DNA from: Bog-473 sp963788585
GTDB taxonomy: Bacteria; Actinomycetota; Acidimicrobiia; Acidimicrobiales; RAAP-2
Reading direction: 5' to 3'
Assembly (NCBI GenBank): GCA_963788585.1
Contig: CAWBHA010000003.1
Coordinates: 1,798,001 to 1,862,000 of the forward strand
DNA length: 64,000 bases
This document shows, piece by piece, positions 19,703 through 29,691 of the stretch (the first letter of the stretch is position 1; each line of letters opens with the position of its first letter). Under the pieces are notes generated by a model. That model was not told where the DNA came from. It worked only from the letters and a program-made list of their open reading frames with translations, and did no database searches. A program made the position numbers and the translations under genes.

Positions 19703-21219
19703 CGTCAGGCCGGCACCAACCCCTCCTCCTTGAGCAGCGCCTCCTGTTCGTCTGCCTGCGTCCGCAGAGCCCGGTGGGCCAGGACGAAGTAGACGAGCCC
19801 CGCCACCCCTAGGCCCGAGAAAGACGCTGAAGTCCCCGCCGTAGTGGGAGGCGTCCTGTGTGTGGTCGGTGACCTCGTTCAGCCAGCGCGGCACGCGGAA
19901 GTAGTAGGTCGGGTTCACGTAGAGCGCCGAGATAGCGGCGTACATGCCGACGATCTGCGCCACCCAGGCCGGCCAGAAGATGCCGCCGTTGCGCCAGTAG
20001 AGCGAGTCGCGGCCCGTCTTCTGGAGCTCGCTCGGCACGTAGCGGAACCGGCGCAGGGCCCAGTCGACCAGGAAGATGGCGCACCAGGGCGCGATCCAGA
20101 TGATGACGAGGTCGACGAAGTCCGATAGGTATTCGGTGAAGGACCCGCTGAAGATCGCCCACATGGTGACTCCGAGGGCGATGACGCAGTCGATGAGCAC
20201 GGCTTGGTAGCGCCGGACCGGGACGCCGATGGCCTGGAGGGTGACGCCCGAGGAGTACATGTCGAGGCTGTTGACGCCGAAGATCTGCACCACGGCGAAG
20301 ATGAGGAAGATCACCACGAACCACGAGGGGATGGCACTCTGATGGGCGAACGGCAGGAAGCCCCCCGCGCCGGTCCCGATGTTGAGGACGAAGGTCCCCA
20401 CCACCGCCCCCAGCGTCATGATGAGGATTTCGGGCACCGCCGTTCCGAGGAAGACCCAACCCACGATCCCCTTCTTGGAGGTGTTTGGTCGGGCAATAGC
20501 GGGTGTAGTCGTTCCCGTTCTCGGTCCATCCGAGCCCGCTCAGCGCGATGGTGAAGGCGAGCGCCTCGGTGAAGGCCTGCCAGTCGCCGCTCGTCTTGAC
20601 GACGTGCAGGTGCGCGTGCGGGATGGCGAAGCCCAGCATGACTGCGAAGAGGACGACGAACGGCAGGACGAGGAGGCGCAGAGTCTTCACGATGGCGGCA
20701 TGGCCGAGGAACGGCAGGATCCCCTGGATCAGCACCGCCACGATCACGAGGATCACCTTGGCCGGGTCGCCCGGGAGGTACCCGGCTTTGATCATGAGGA
20801 CGAGCCCGGCGCCCACGATGAGGATCAGGCCCTCCACTTCGAAGCCGATCTGAGTGAGCCAGTTGAAGAACGAGATCGGGCGCGAGCCGTTGGGCCCGAA
20901 CGGGGCCCGGTTGATGGCGAAGACGGTGGTGCCCGCGTTCGGCCCCTGCAGCGAGCACAGACCGAGCAGGAAGTAGGAGAGGTTCCCGAGGACGATGATG
21001 AAGAGGACCTGCGCAAACGTGAGACCGAAGGTCATCAGGATGGCGCCGTAGATGAAGTACTCCATCTGCACGCTCGCTCCGGCCCACATGCCGAAGATGT
21101 CCCGCGGGAGAGGCCCAACGCTCGCTGACGGGGATGTAGTCGATCCCGTGTTGCTCGACCTTGAAGGGGTCCTCCACCCCGGGGTCGTGTATGACCGCGA
21201 GATCTTCGGCGATTGCCAC
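19703..21219 (-). CDS. NCS1-family cytosine/purine permease (three frameshifts)
   Basis: About 505 residues and 12 predicted helices, the size of NCS1 (cytosine/purine/uracil/allantoin) symporters. It opens HGIDYIPVSERW, then after a break near 21103 DIFGMWAGASVQMEYFIYGA; further on GPNGSRPISFFNW. A break near 20487 leads to NTSKKGIVGWVFLGTAVPE, and one near 19818 leads to FLGLGVAGLVYFVLAH and the end. The SERW and WxGA motifs are conserved in NCS1. Start GTG 21219 with GGGAGGT upstream. Likely imports a nucleobase or hydantoin-like compound; the neighbouring phosphoribosyltransferase suggests a base that is salvaged. Confidence 0.87.
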
Positions 21220-21406
21220 CGCTCCTACCTCCCTTGTTGTCGCCTCGGCGGGAGCTCGCGTTCCCCACTCCGCCCTTCAGGTTCGGTACGCGGTCCCTGG
21301 CGACGACCGAAGGTGTGTCGGCCCACACCATGGGTGCTGGTGCACCCCCCGGTCAAGTGGCTCGTCCCTGGTCGCGGGGCCCGCTGCGGCGGTGTAGAAC
21401 ACGCGG

Positions 21407-22912
21407 ATGCGCGGGGCGATCATGGTCTGCGGGACCTCGTCGGATGCGGGCAAGTCCACGGTCACCACCGGGCTGTGCCGCCTACTGGCCCGGCGTGGCG
21501 TCGCCGTGGCGCCGTTCAAGGGCCAGAACATGTCGCTGAACTCGATGGTCACCGCCGACGGCGGCGAGATCGGGCGGGCCCAGTGGCTCCAGGCGGTGGC
21601 TGCCGGCGCCGAGCCCGAGGTCGCCATGAACCCTGTGCTGCTGAAGCCCACGGGCGAGCGCGCCGCGCACGTCGTCGTCATGGGGCACCCCGCCGGCCAG
21701 GAGGAGGCAGGCCGCTACCTGGCCACCAAGCGAACGCTCGTCGACGTCGTGGACCGTGCCCTGGCCTCGCTGCGCGCCCGCTACGACGTCGTGGTCTGCG
21801 AGGGGGCCGGGAGCCCGGCCGAGATCAACCTCATGCGCGACGACCTGGTCAACCTCGGCCTGGCCCGGCGGGCCGGCATTCCAGCGGTCGTCGTCGGCGA
21901 CATCGAGCGCGGCGGGGTCTTTGCCCACCTCTACGGGACCGTGGCCATCCTGCCCCCAGAGCTGTCCTCGCTCGTCGGTGGCTTTATCGTCAACCGCTTC
22001 CGCGGCGACCGCGCCCTGCTCGGAGGCGCCACCGCAGAGCTCGAGGACCGCTGCGGCATTCCGACCTTCGGGGTGTTGCCCCATCTCGGCCCGCTCGAGC
22101 TCGACGCCGAGGACTCGCTCGCCCTGGAGCGCGCCTCGGGTGCGCCGCCACCCGGTGCTACCGGGATCGACGTGGCGGCCATCCGGCTGCCCCGCCTTTC
22201 CAACTTCACGGACCTCGACCCGCTCGTCGTCGAACCGGGCGTCCGCGTCCGTTGGGTCGACCAGCCCGGTGCGCTCGGCGCCCCCGACCTTGTCGTCCTC
22301 GGCGGGTCGCGGGCCACGGCCGCCGACCTGCAGTGGCTGCGCGACAGCGGTCTCGCCGACGCGCTGGCGGCGCTGCGGGCCGCCCCCGTGCCGCCGGTGC
22401 TCCTCGGCATCTGCGGCGGGTTCGAGATGCTCGGCACGAGCATCGAGGATCCGGCCGGCGTCGAGTCGCCGACCCCCGCCTGCGCCGGGCTGGGCTGGTT
22501 GCCCGTGCACACCGTGTTCGGGACGGAGAAGATCACCCGCCTGGCCACCGCGGCCGGACCCGGGGGCACCCCGCTGCATGGCTACGAAGTCCGGCACGGG
22601 CAGGTTACGGGCCAGCCTGGATGCCCCGCCTGGCTCGAGGGCACGCCTGCCGCGAGCGCCCGTGACGCCGCCGGCACCGTCCTGGGCACGACGCTGCACG
22701 GCCTGTTCGAGGCGGACGCGTTCCGCACCAGCTTCCTCTCCGAGGTAGCGGCGCGGCGGGGTCGCACCTGGCGGTCGTCGGGCGTCTCCTACGCCGGAGC
22801 CAGGCTGCGTCAGGTCGACCGCATCGCGGACGCCTGTGAGTCGTATCTCGACACCGAGCAACTGTGGCGGCTCGTCGAGCGCGGCGCCCAGCACGCGGCG
22901 CGTCCGGCCTGA
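21407..22912 (+). CDS. cobQ: Adenosylcobyric acid synthase (CobQ)
   Basis: 501 residues, full length. It amidates four side-chain carboxylates of adenosylcobyrinic a,c-diamide using glutamine and ATP in coenzyme B12 synthesis. N-terminal P-loop-like GTSSDAGKST near residues 9-18, KGQNMSLNSM near residue 38, and a C-terminal class I amidotransferase domain with the catalytic Cys in LLGICGGFEMLG and His in GTTLHGLFE. It stands alone between the permease and the pentose-phosphate operon; no other cob gene is in the window. I looked for a cobalamin riboswitch in the 187 bases upstream and did not recognise one. Confidence 0.96.
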   Translation: MRGAIMVCGTSSDAGKSTVTTGLCRLLARRGVAVAPFKGQNMSLNSMVTADGGEIGRAQWLQAVAAGAEPEVAMNPVLLKPTGERAAHVVVMGHPAGQEEAGRYLATKRTLVDVVDRALASLRARYDVVVCEGAGSPAEINLMRDDLVNLGLARRAGIPAVVVGDIERGGVFAHLYGTVAILPPELSSLVGGFIVNRFRGDRALLGGATAELEDRCGIPTFGVLPHLGPLELDAEDSLALERASGAPPPGATGIDVAAIRLPRLSNFTDLDPLVVEPGVRVRWVDQPGALGAPDLVVLGGSRATAADLQWLRDSGLADALAALRAAPVPPVLLGICGGFEMLGTSIEDPAGVESPTPACAGLGWLPVHTVFGTEKITRLATAAGPGGTPLHGYEVRHGQVTGQPGCPAWLEGTPAASARDAAGTVLGTTLHGLFEADAFRTSFLSEVAARRGRTWRSSGVSYAGARLRQVDRIADACESYLDTEQLWRLVERGAQHAARPA

Positions 22913-23014
22913 GCGTCGGGCGAACCCGGTCGTTCACTGACGCGCCGGACCGTGGTCGCCACCCCCTCTATGCTCCAACGCGACAACGCCGTCTCCCCCC
23001 CACGGAGGTCCGCC
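22913..23014 (+). promoter_or_regulatory. Probable promoter region of the pentose-phosphate operon
   Basis: 102 bases between cobQ and tkt. CTCTATGCTCC at 22966-22976 contains TATGCT, the same -10-like hexamer seen before the phosphoribosyltransferase gene. ACGGAGGTC (23002-23010) is the ribosome binding site for ATG 23015. Confidence 0.4.
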
Positions 23015-25090
23015 ATGGGCACCCCCCTCACCATGCAGGACGCGGACACCATCGCCATCAACACCATCCGTGGGCTGTGCATGGACGCCGTGCAGAAGGC
23101 GAATTCCGGTCACCCGGGGACGCCGATGGGCATTGCGCCTGTTGCGTACACGCTCTGGCAGCGCTTCTTGCGGTTCGACCCGGCCGACCCGATCTGGCCG
23201 AACCGGGACCGTTTCGTGCTCTCCGAGGGCCACGCCTCCACCCTCCTCTGGTCGCTGCTGTACCTCACGGACGTCCAAGCGGTCGATCCCGACTACGAGG
23301 TGCTGCACCGCGCTGCGGTGACGCTCGACGACCTCAAGACATTTCGCCAGCTCGGTTCGCACTGTCCCGGGCACCCCGAGTACCGCTTAACGAGTGGGGT
23401 CGAGGCCACGACCGGCCCGCTGGGCCAGGGCGTCGCCGACTCGGTCGGGATGGCCATTGCTCGGGACTGGCTCGGTCGGCGCTACAACCGTGACGGCCTC
23501 ACGCTCTTCGACTTCGACGTCTACGCACTCGCCGGCGACGGCTGCATGATGGAAGGCATCTCCTCGGAGGCGGCATCGCTGGCCGGGCACCTCTCGCTGT
23601 CTCACCTGTGCTGGATCTACGACTCGAACCGGGTCACCATCGAGGGGCACACCGACATCGCGTTCACGGAGGACGTCGCCGCGCGCTTCATTGCGTACGG
23701 CTGGAACGTGACCACGGTGGCGGACGCCAACGACCTGGATTCCGTTTCCCGCGCGCTGCACACGTTCAAGGCCGAGAGCGAGCGTCCCACCTTGATCCTC
23801 GTGCACAGCCACATCGGCTACGGGTCACCGGTCGAGGACTCGCCGAAGGCGCACGGCGAGCCCTTCGGCGTCGAAGGGGTCAAGTCGACCAAGAGGTTCC
23901 TCGGCATGCCCGAGGACAAGGATTTCTACGTGCCCGAGGGGGTCTTCGAGACCTTCGCCGCGGGCCTGGGCGCCCGCGGGGGGGCGGCTCACCAGGACTG
24001 GGAGGACCTCTTCACCCGCTATTGCGCCGCGCTGCCCGAGCTGGCCGACGAGGTGGAGCGGATGCAACGCCGGGAACTCCCCGACGGCTGGGAGGACGCG
24101 CTACCGACGTTCGCGCCCGATGCCAAGGGGATCGCAAGCCGCGACTCGTCGGGTCAGGTCCTCAACGCGCTGGCCCAGGCAGTGCCATGGTTGCTCGGGG
24201 GCTCGGCCGACCTCTCGCCCTCGACCAAGACGCGGCTCACCTTCGACGGGGCCGGCGACTTCGAGCCGGGGGCGTACTCGGGGCGCAACCTCCACTTCGG
24301 CATCCGGGAGCACGCGTCGGCCGCCGTGGCCAACGGCATGGCCCTGACCAAGGTGCGGCCGTACTGGTCGGGCTTCCTCATCTTCTCGGACTACGCCCGC
24401 GGTGCCATCAGGCTCTCGGCCCTCATGGAGATCCCTGTCCTGCACATCTTCACCCACGACTCCATCGGCGTCGGCGAGGACGGGCCGACCCACCAACCGG
24501 TCGAGCAGCTGATCTCGTTGCGGGCGGTCCCGGGACTTCTGGTGTTCCGGCCGGGCGACGCCAACGAGGTCGTCGAAACCTGGCGCACCGTGCTGCCACT
24601 GCACCACGAGCCCGTTGCCCTCGTCCTCTCCCGTCAGGCGCTGCCCACGTTCGACCGAAGCGGGCTGGGCCCCGCCTCGGGTGTGGCGAGAGGTGCCTAC
24701 GTGTTGGCGGAGGCACCCAAGGGTGACCCCGACGTCCTCCTGCTGGCAACCGGGTCGGAGGTCCAGCTGGCGATGGCGGCGCGCGACGAGCTCGCCTCCG
24801 GCGGGATTGGCGCGCGGGTCGTGAGCATGCCGTGCTGGGAGCTGTTCGACCGCCAGCCGCAGGCGTACCGCGACGAGGTGCTTCCGCCTTCGGTGAAGGC
24901 GCGGGTGGCGATCGAACAAGCGTCGACGCTCGGCTGGGATCGCTACGTCGGGGACGGCGGAGCGGTCATCGGGATGCACACCTTTGGCGCCTCGGCGCCA
25001 CTGAAGCAACTGCTGATCCGCTTCGGCTTCACCCCCGACCGGGTCGCCGAGATCGCGCGCGAGCGCGTTGCGGCCGCCGGCGGGTCGTAG
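23015..25090 (+). CDS. tkt: Transketolase
   Basis: 691 residues. Thiamine-diphosphate enzyme moving two-carbon units between sugar phosphates in the non-oxidative pentose phosphate pathway. Start ATG 23015 (MGTPLTMQDADTIAINT) has ACGGAGGTC five bases upstream; a longer frame to the left lacks homology. Conserved: ANSGHPGTPMGIAP near residue 27, the ThDP/Mg motif LAGDGCMMEG, and in the second domain LHFGIREHASAAVANGMAL and HDSIGVGEDGPTHQPVEQL. It is the first gene of the operon, with tal 53 bases downstream. Confidence 0.96.
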   Translation: MGTPLTMQDADTIAINTIRGLCMDAVQKANSGHPGTPMGIAPVAYTLWQRFLRFDPADPIWPNRDRFVLSEGHASTLLWSLLYLTDVQAVDPDYEVLHRAAVTLDDLKTFRQLGSHCPGHPEYRLTSGVEATTGPLGQGVADSVGMAIARDWLGRRYNRDGLTLFDFDVYALAGDGCMMEGISSEAASLAGHLSLSHLCWIYDSNRVTIEGHTDIAFTEDVAARFIAYGWNVTTVADANDLDSVSRALHTFKAESERPTLILVHSHIGYGSPVEDSPKAHGEPFGVEGVKSTKRFLGMPEDKDFYVPEGVFETFAAGLGARGGAAHQDWEDLFTRYCAALPELADEVERMQRRELPDGWEDALPTFAPDAKGIASRDSSGQVLNALAQAVPWLLGGSADLSPSTKTRLTFDGAGDFEPGAYSGRNLHFGIREHASAAVANGMALTKVRPYWSGFLIFSDYARGAIRLSALMEIPVLHIFTHDSIGVGEDGPTHQPVEQLISLRAVPGLLVFRPGDANEVVETWRTVLPLHHEPVALVLSRQALPTFDRSGLGPASGVARGAYVLAEAPKGDPDVLLLATGSEVQLAMAARDELASGGIGARVVSMPCWELFDRQPQAYRDEVLPPSVKARVAIEQASTLGWDRYVGDGGAVIGMHTFGASAPLKQLLIRFGFTPDRVAEIARERVAAAGGS

Positions 25091-25143
25091 AGCGTCGGGC
25101 AGGACCGGGAACCAAGACCGAGAACAGGCCGGGAAGGAGAAGC

Positions 25144-26220
25144 ATGAGGGCGACGGAGATGCTCCACCAGAGCGGACAGAGCCTGTGGCTCGACAACATC
25201 ACGCGCAGCTTGCTGGACAACGGGACGATCCAGCGCTACATCGATGACTATTCGGTGACGGGGTTGACGTCGAACCCGTCGATCTTCGACAAGGCGATCG
25301 GCTCCGGTGACTACGACGACGCCATCCGCCAGAAGGCCGCCGCTGGCCTGTCGGCACAGGACCTCTTCTTCGAGCTCGCCATCGAGGACCTCCGTCGTGC
25401 CGCCGACATGTTCCTCCCCATCCACCAGGCGACAGACGGGGTCGACGGCTGGGTCTCCCTGGAGGTGTCCCCACTCCTGGCCTACGACACAGCGCGCACC
25501 GTCGAGGCCGCCAAGGCCCTGCACGCCCAGGCCGACCGGCCCAACCTGTTCATCAAGATCCCCGGGACGCCCGAGGGACTGCCCGCCATCACCGAGGCGA
25601 TCGCCTCCGGGATTCCGGTCAACGTCACCCTGCTGTTCAGCGCCGACCACTACCGAGCCGCCGCCGATGCCTATTGCCAGGGCGTCGAGCGCCGCATCGC
25701 GGACGGCCTCGATCCTGCGGTCGGATCCGTTGCGTCGGTCTTCATGTCCCGCTGGGACGTGGCCGTGGCCAAGGAGGTCCCCGACGACCTGGCGGACAAG
25801 CTCGGGCTGGCCGTGGGGCTCGATGTCTACCGCGCCTACCGCGCGCTCATGCGTTCGGACCGCTTCCAGCGGCTGGAGAACGACGGAGCCCGCATGCAGC
25901 GGCTGTTGTGGGCCAGTACCAAGACCAAGGACCCGGCTGCGTCGGACACGCTCTATGTCCACGGCCTGGCCGCACCCTTTACGGTGAACACCATGCCGGA
26001 CGACACCCTCGAGGCCTTCTTCGACCACGGCGAGGTGGGCGACCCGCTCCCCGAAGACGGCGGCGACGCCGACGCCCTGCTCAGCCGCTTCGCCAAGGCC
26101 GGTGTCGATCTCGCCGCCCTGGCCGCCAAGCTGCAGAGCGACGGCGCCAAGTCCTTCGACGACGCGTGGAACGAGCTGATGCAGCGGGTGCAAACCCAGA
26201 CGTCGGCCGTGAGCGGCTGA
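25144..26220 (+). CDS. tal: Transaldolase
   Basis: 358 residues, the size of the actinobacterial (type 2) transaldolases. Transfers a dihydroxyacetone unit from sedoheptulose-7-phosphate. Conserved VTGLTSNPSIFDKAI near residues 38-52 and the Schiff-base lysine in NLFIKIPGTPEGL. Start ATG 25144 sits behind GGAAGGAGAAGC. The stop lies 22 bases before pgi, in the same operon. Confidence 0.96.
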   Translation: MRATEMLHQSGQSLWLDNITRSLLDNGTIQRYIDDYSVTGLTSNPSIFDKAIGSGDYDDAIRQKAAAGLSAQDLFFELAIEDLRRAADMFLPIHQATDGVDGWVSLEVSPLLAYDTARTVEAAKALHAQADRPNLFIKIPGTPEGLPAITEAIASGIPVNVTLLFSADHYRAAADAYCQGVERRIADGLDPAVGSVASVFMSRWDVAVAKEVPDDLADKLGLAVGLDVYRAYRALMRSDRFQRLENDGARMQRLLWASTKTKDPAASDTLYVHGLAAPFTVNTMPDDTLEAFFDHGEVGDPLPEDGGDADALLSRFAKAGVDLAALAAKLQSDGAKSFDDAWNELMQRVQTQTSAVSG

Positions 26221-26242
26221 GCCGCGGAGAGGAGCGAGACAC

Positions 26243-27871
26243 GTGCCCACTGCGCCGCTGCGGAAGCGGCCCGCCTTTGCCGCGTTGGCGGACCACCACG
26301 CCAAGATCGAGGGCCGGCATCTGCGCGACCTGTTTGCCGAGGACCCGACGCGGGGCGAGCGGTTGGCCACCGAGGCGGTCGGGCTCTACCTCGACTATTC
26401 GAAGAACCGGATCACCGACGAGACGTTGACCTTGCTCCTCGACCTCGCCCGGCAGTCCGACCTCGAGCAACGGCGCGACATGATGTTCGCCGGCGACAAG
26501 ATCAACGTGTCAGAGAATCGTTCGGTCCTCCACGTCGCGCTCCGCATGCCGAGGGAGTCGTCACTGGTGGTGGACGGCGTCGACGTCGTGGCCGAGGTTC
26601 ACGAGGTGCTCGACCGGATGGCCGAGTTCGCCGAACGCGTGCGGTCGGGGGAGTGGAAGGGCCACACCGGCAAGCCCATCCGCAACATCGTCAACATCGG
26701 CATTGGCGGCTCGGACCTCGGTCCCGTCATGGCGTACGAGGCTCTTCGCTACTACAGTCGCCGCGACCTGACGTTCCGCTTCGTCTCCAACGTCGACGCG
26801 ACGGACTTCGTCGAGGCCACCCGTGACCTCTCGGCGGAGGAGACGCTCTTCATCGTGTCGTCCAAGACCTTCGGCACGCTCGAGACGCTGACCAACGCGA
26901 CGTCGGCCCGCGACTGGGTCGTGCAGGAGCTCGGCGACACCGCCGCGATCGCCAAGCACTTCGTCGCAGTCTCGACGAACGCCCAGCGGGTCTCCGACTT
27001 CGGCATCGACACCGCCAACATGTTCGGGTTCTGGGACTGGGTCGGGGGGCGCTATTCCATGGACTCGGCCATCGGGTTGTCGACCATGGTGGCGGTCGGC
27101 CCGGACCAGTTCGGCGAGATGTTGGCGGGCTTCCACGCCATGGACGAGCACTTCCGGACGACGCCGCTGGAGCGGAACCTGCCCGTGCTCATGGGGCTCT
27201 TGGCCGTCTGGTACTCGGACTTCTTCGATGCGCAGACGATCGGCGTCATGCCCTACGACCAGTACCTGAAGCGGTTCCCGGCCTACCTGCAGCAGCTGAC
27301 GATGGAGTCCAACGGCAAGCACGTGACGCTCGAGGGGGTCACCGTCGACTACCAGACCGGCGCGGTGTACTGGGGCGAGCCGGGGACCAACGGGCAGCAC
27401 AGCTTCTACCAACTCATCCATCAGGGGACGAAGCTGATCCCGGTCGACCTCATCGGCTTCGGCAAGAGCCTCAACCCGCTGCGCGACCACCACGACAAGC
27501 TTTCGTCGAACGTCTTCGCCCAGGCCCAGGCGCTGGCCTTCGGCAAGACGGAGGAGGAGGTCCGGGCGGAGGGCACCCCTGACGCCGTGGTCCCGCACCG
27601 GGTCATGCAGGGCAACCGGCCTACCAACGTGCTGCTGGCCGAGAAGCTGACGCCGCATGTCCTCGGCTCCCTCGTGGCCCTCTACGAGCACAGCGTGTTC
27701 ACCCAGGGCACCATCTGGGGAATCGATTCGTTCGACCAGTGGGGGGTCGAGTTGGGGAAGGTCCTCGCCGTCGCCATCATCCCCGAGCTCGAGAGCAGCG
27801 CCGAGCCCGACCTGGCGCACGACTCGTCGACCAACGCGCTCATTCGTCGTTATCGGAACCTGAAGGGTTAG
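26243..27871 (+). CDS. pgi: Glucose-6-phosphate isomerase
   Basis: 542 residues, full length. Interconverts glucose-6-phosphate and fructose-6-phosphate, linking the pathway's non-oxidative products back to zwf. Signatures: NIGIGGSDLGPVMAYEAL in the first sugar-isomerase domain, and GEPGTNGQHSFYQLIHQGT and the C-terminal GIDSFDQWGVELGK in the second. Start GTG 26243 follows GGAGAGGAGC. Placement between tal and gnd, rather than at a separate glycolytic locus, suggests the operon recycles fructose-6-phosphate into the oxidative branch. Confidence 0.97.
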   Translation: MPTAPLRKRPAFAALADHHAKIEGRHLRDLFAEDPTRGERLATEAVGLYLDYSKNRITDETLTLLLDLARQSDLEQRRDMMFAGDKINVSENRSVLHVALRMPRESSLVVDGVDVVAEVHEVLDRMAEFAERVRSGEWKGHTGKPIRNIVNIGIGGSDLGPVMAYEALRYYSRRDLTFRFVSNVDATDFVEATRDLSAEETLFIVSSKTFGTLETLTNATSARDWVVQELGDTAAIAKHFVAVSTNAQRVSDFGIDTANMFGFWDWVGGRYSMDSAIGLSTMVAVGPDQFGEMLAGFHAMDEHFRTTPLERNLPVLMGLLAVWYSDFFDAQTIGVMPYDQYLKRFPAYLQQLTMESNGKHVTLEGVTVDYQTGAVYWGEPGTNGQHSFYQLIHQGTKLIPVDLIGFGKSLNPLRDHHDKLSSNVFAQAQALAFGKTEEEVRAEGTPDAVVPHRVMQGNRPTNVLLAEKLTPHVLGSLVALYEHSVFTQGTIWGIDSFDQWGVELGKVLAVAIIPELESSAEPDLAHDSSTNALIRRYRNLKG

Positions 27872-27880
27872 GAGAGCACC

Positions 27881-28909
27881 ATGGCTACTGACAAGCCGAT
27901 GCAACTCGGCATGATCGGGCTTGGTCGCATGGGGTCCAACCTCGTGCGCCGGCTCATGCGCGACGGGCATCGTTGCGTGGTCTACGACGTGAACGCCGAC
28001 GTGGTGAAGGAGTTGGCGTCGGAGGGTGCCACGGGGGCCGACTCCATCGAGCAGTTCGTCCAATTGCTCGAGAAGCCGCGGGCGCTGTGGCTGATGCTGC
28101 CGGCCGCGATCGTCGACCAGACCCTCGAGCAGCTGGTACCGCTGCTCGACGCTGACGATGCGGTGATCGACGGGGGGAACTCGTACTACCGCGACGACAT
28201 CACCCGCGCCAAGCAGCTCCGGACCCAGAGCATCCACTACCTCGACTGCGGGACGAGCGGAGGCGTGTGGGGCCTCGACCGGGGCTACTGCTTGATGATC
28301 GGTGGCGAGGACGAGGTCGTCCAGCGGCTCGACCCCATCTTCAAGACGATCGCTCCGGGCGAGGGGAGCGCCGAGCCGACGCCGAATCGCAAGACGGGCG
28401 GGACCGCGCCGCAGGGCTACTTGCACTGTGGGCCCAACGGTGCCGGCCACTTCGTCAAGATGGTCCACAACGGCGTCGAGTACGGGATGATGGCCTCCAT
28501 TGGCGAGGGACTCTCCATCATCAAGCACGCCAACGCCGGTAAAGGGACCCAGGAGGTCGACGCCGAGACCACGCCGCTGCGTGACCCCTGGGCGTACCAA
28601 TACGACATCAACGTGGGCGACGTGGCCGAGGTGTGGCGGCGCGGGTCGGTGGTTGGCTCGTGGCTGGTCGACCTCATCGCCGATGCGTTCGCCGCCTCGC
28701 CCGACCTCGACGATTTCGCCGGGCGGGTGTCGGACTCGGGAGAGGGACGATGGACGGTGCTCGCCGCCGTCGACGAGGGCGTGCCCGCGTCGGTCATCAC
28801 GGCCTCGCTGTACGAGCGCTTCGAGTCGCGCGGGCTCGGTGATTTCACCGACAAGATCCTCTCGGCCATGCGCAGCGAGTTCGGCGGGCACGCCGAGAAG
28901 AAGCAGTAG
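27881..28909 (+). CDS. gnd: 6-phosphogluconate dehydrogenase, short (NAD-type) form
   Basis: 342 residues, much shorter than the ~470-residue NADP enzyme of enteric bacteria. Oxidatively decarboxylates 6-phosphogluconate to ribulose-5-phosphate. Dinucleotide loop GLGRMGSNL near residues 14-22; the second beta strand ends VVYDVNADVV. An Asp at this position usually selects NAD over NADP, whereas NADP forms carry Asn-Arg-Ser/Thr there. Catalytic region: DGGNSYYRDD, CGTSGGVWG and the Lys in GHFVKMVHNGVEYGMM. Nine bases from pgi and nine from pgl. The cofactor call is an inference from one position. Confidence 0.93.
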   Translation: MATDKPMQLGMIGLGRMGSNLVRRLMRDGHRCVVYDVNADVVKELASEGATGADSIEQFVQLLEKPRALWLMLPAAIVDQTLEQLVPLLDADDAVIDGGNSYYRDDITRAKQLRTQSIHYLDCGTSGGVWGLDRGYCLMIGGEDEVVQRLDPIFKTIAPGEGSAEPTPNRKTGGTAPQGYLHCGPNGAGHFVKMVHNGVEYGMMASIGEGLSIIKHANAGKGTQEVDAETTPLRDPWAYQYDINVGDVAEVWRRGSVVGSWLVDLIADAFAASPDLDDFAGRVSDSGEGRWTVLAAVDEGVPASVITASLYERFESRGLGDFTDKILSAMRSEFGGHAEKKQ

Positions 28910-28918
28910 ACCCCTACG

Positions 28919-29575
28919 GTGCAGCACACGGTGGAGGCCCAAGCGGATCCGGCGGCGGTGGCCCGGGCCGGGGCGACCCTCGTGGCCGAGGCCGCCCGGG
29001 CCGCGGTGGGCGCCCGGGGCACCTTCCAATTCGCGGTGAGCGGTGGCCACACGCCGTGGGCCATGTTCGCGGAGCTGGCAAGCGAGGACGTGCCGTGGGA
29101 GTCCACCGTGATCTACCAGGTGGACGAGCGGGTGGCCCCGCCCGACGACCCCGACCGCAACCTGCATCACCTGAAGGAGGCGCTCGGTGACGCCCCCGCC
29201 CAGGTGCGGCCCATGGGAGTGAACGATCCCGACCTCGAAGCGGCCGCGGCCGGTTACGCCGCGTCGTTGCCAGAGCACTTCGATCTCGTGCATCTCGGTC
29301 TGGGCCCCGACGGGCACACGGCGTCGCTCGTCCCGGGAGACCCCGTCCTCTCCGTCACGGACCGCCTGGTTGGACTCACCCAGCCGTATCAGGGCCGGGT
29401 GCGCATGACGCTCACCTACCCCGCCCTGGCCCGTGCGCACCGGATCCTGTGGCTCATCACCGGCGCGGACAAGAAGGAACCCTTGCAGAAGCTGTTGGCG
29501 GGCGACACCACCATCCCGGCGGGGCGCGTCGAGGCGGAGTCGTCGGTCGTGCTGGCCGACCAGGCGGCGCTCTGA
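28919..29575 (+). CDS. pgl: 6-phosphogluconolactonase
   Basis: 218 residues, SugarP-isomerase/NagB-like fold. Hydrolyses 6-phosphogluconolactone made by Zwf. Conserved AVSGGHTPWAMFAEL (phosphate-binding loop), YQVDERVAPPDDPDRN, and HLGLGPDGHTASLVPGDP with the active-site His. Start GTG 28919 lies 9 bases after the gnd stop; the RBS is weak, so translation is probably coupled to gnd. A 108-base gap separates it from zwf, longer than other gaps in this operon. Confidence 0.94.
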   Translation: MQHTVEAQADPAAVARAGATLVAEAARAAVGARGTFQFAVSGGHTPWAMFAELASEDVPWESTVIYQVDERVAPPDDPDRNLHHLKEALGDAPAQVRPMGVNDPDLEAAAAGYAASLPEHFDLVHLGLGPDGHTASLVPGDPVLSVTDRLVGLTQPYQGRVRMTLTYPALARAHRILWLITGADKKEPLQKLLAGDTTIPAGRVEAESSVVLADQAAL

Positions 29576-29637
29576 GCGTCGGCGGATCCCGTTGCAGTGA
29601 GCGCGAGCAGCGCAAGAAGCGCGAGAGAGGACCACTG

Positions 29638-29691
29638 ATGCACCCGTACCACCCAAGTTCGGACGCTCGGGCAGACGGCACCGATGGCTGA
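29638..29691 (+). CDS. Candidate 17-residue leader peptide overlapping the zwf start
   Basis: ATG 29638 has a good RBS (GAGAGGACC) and encodes MHPYHPSSDARADGTDG before a TGA that overlaps the first codons of zwf (ATG 29684) by 8 bases. zwf itself has no clear Shine-Dalgarno, so its translation may depend on ribosomes finishing this short frame. The alternative is that the peptide is the real Zwf N-terminus, separated by one more indel. No homology is claimed for the peptide. Confidence 0.35.
   Translation: MHPYHPSSDARADGTDG

Noticed and set aside
21220..21406. Cobalamin riboswitch upstream of cobQ
   Set aside because: I could not find the conserved B12-box or the core GCCACTG pattern in this 187-base region.
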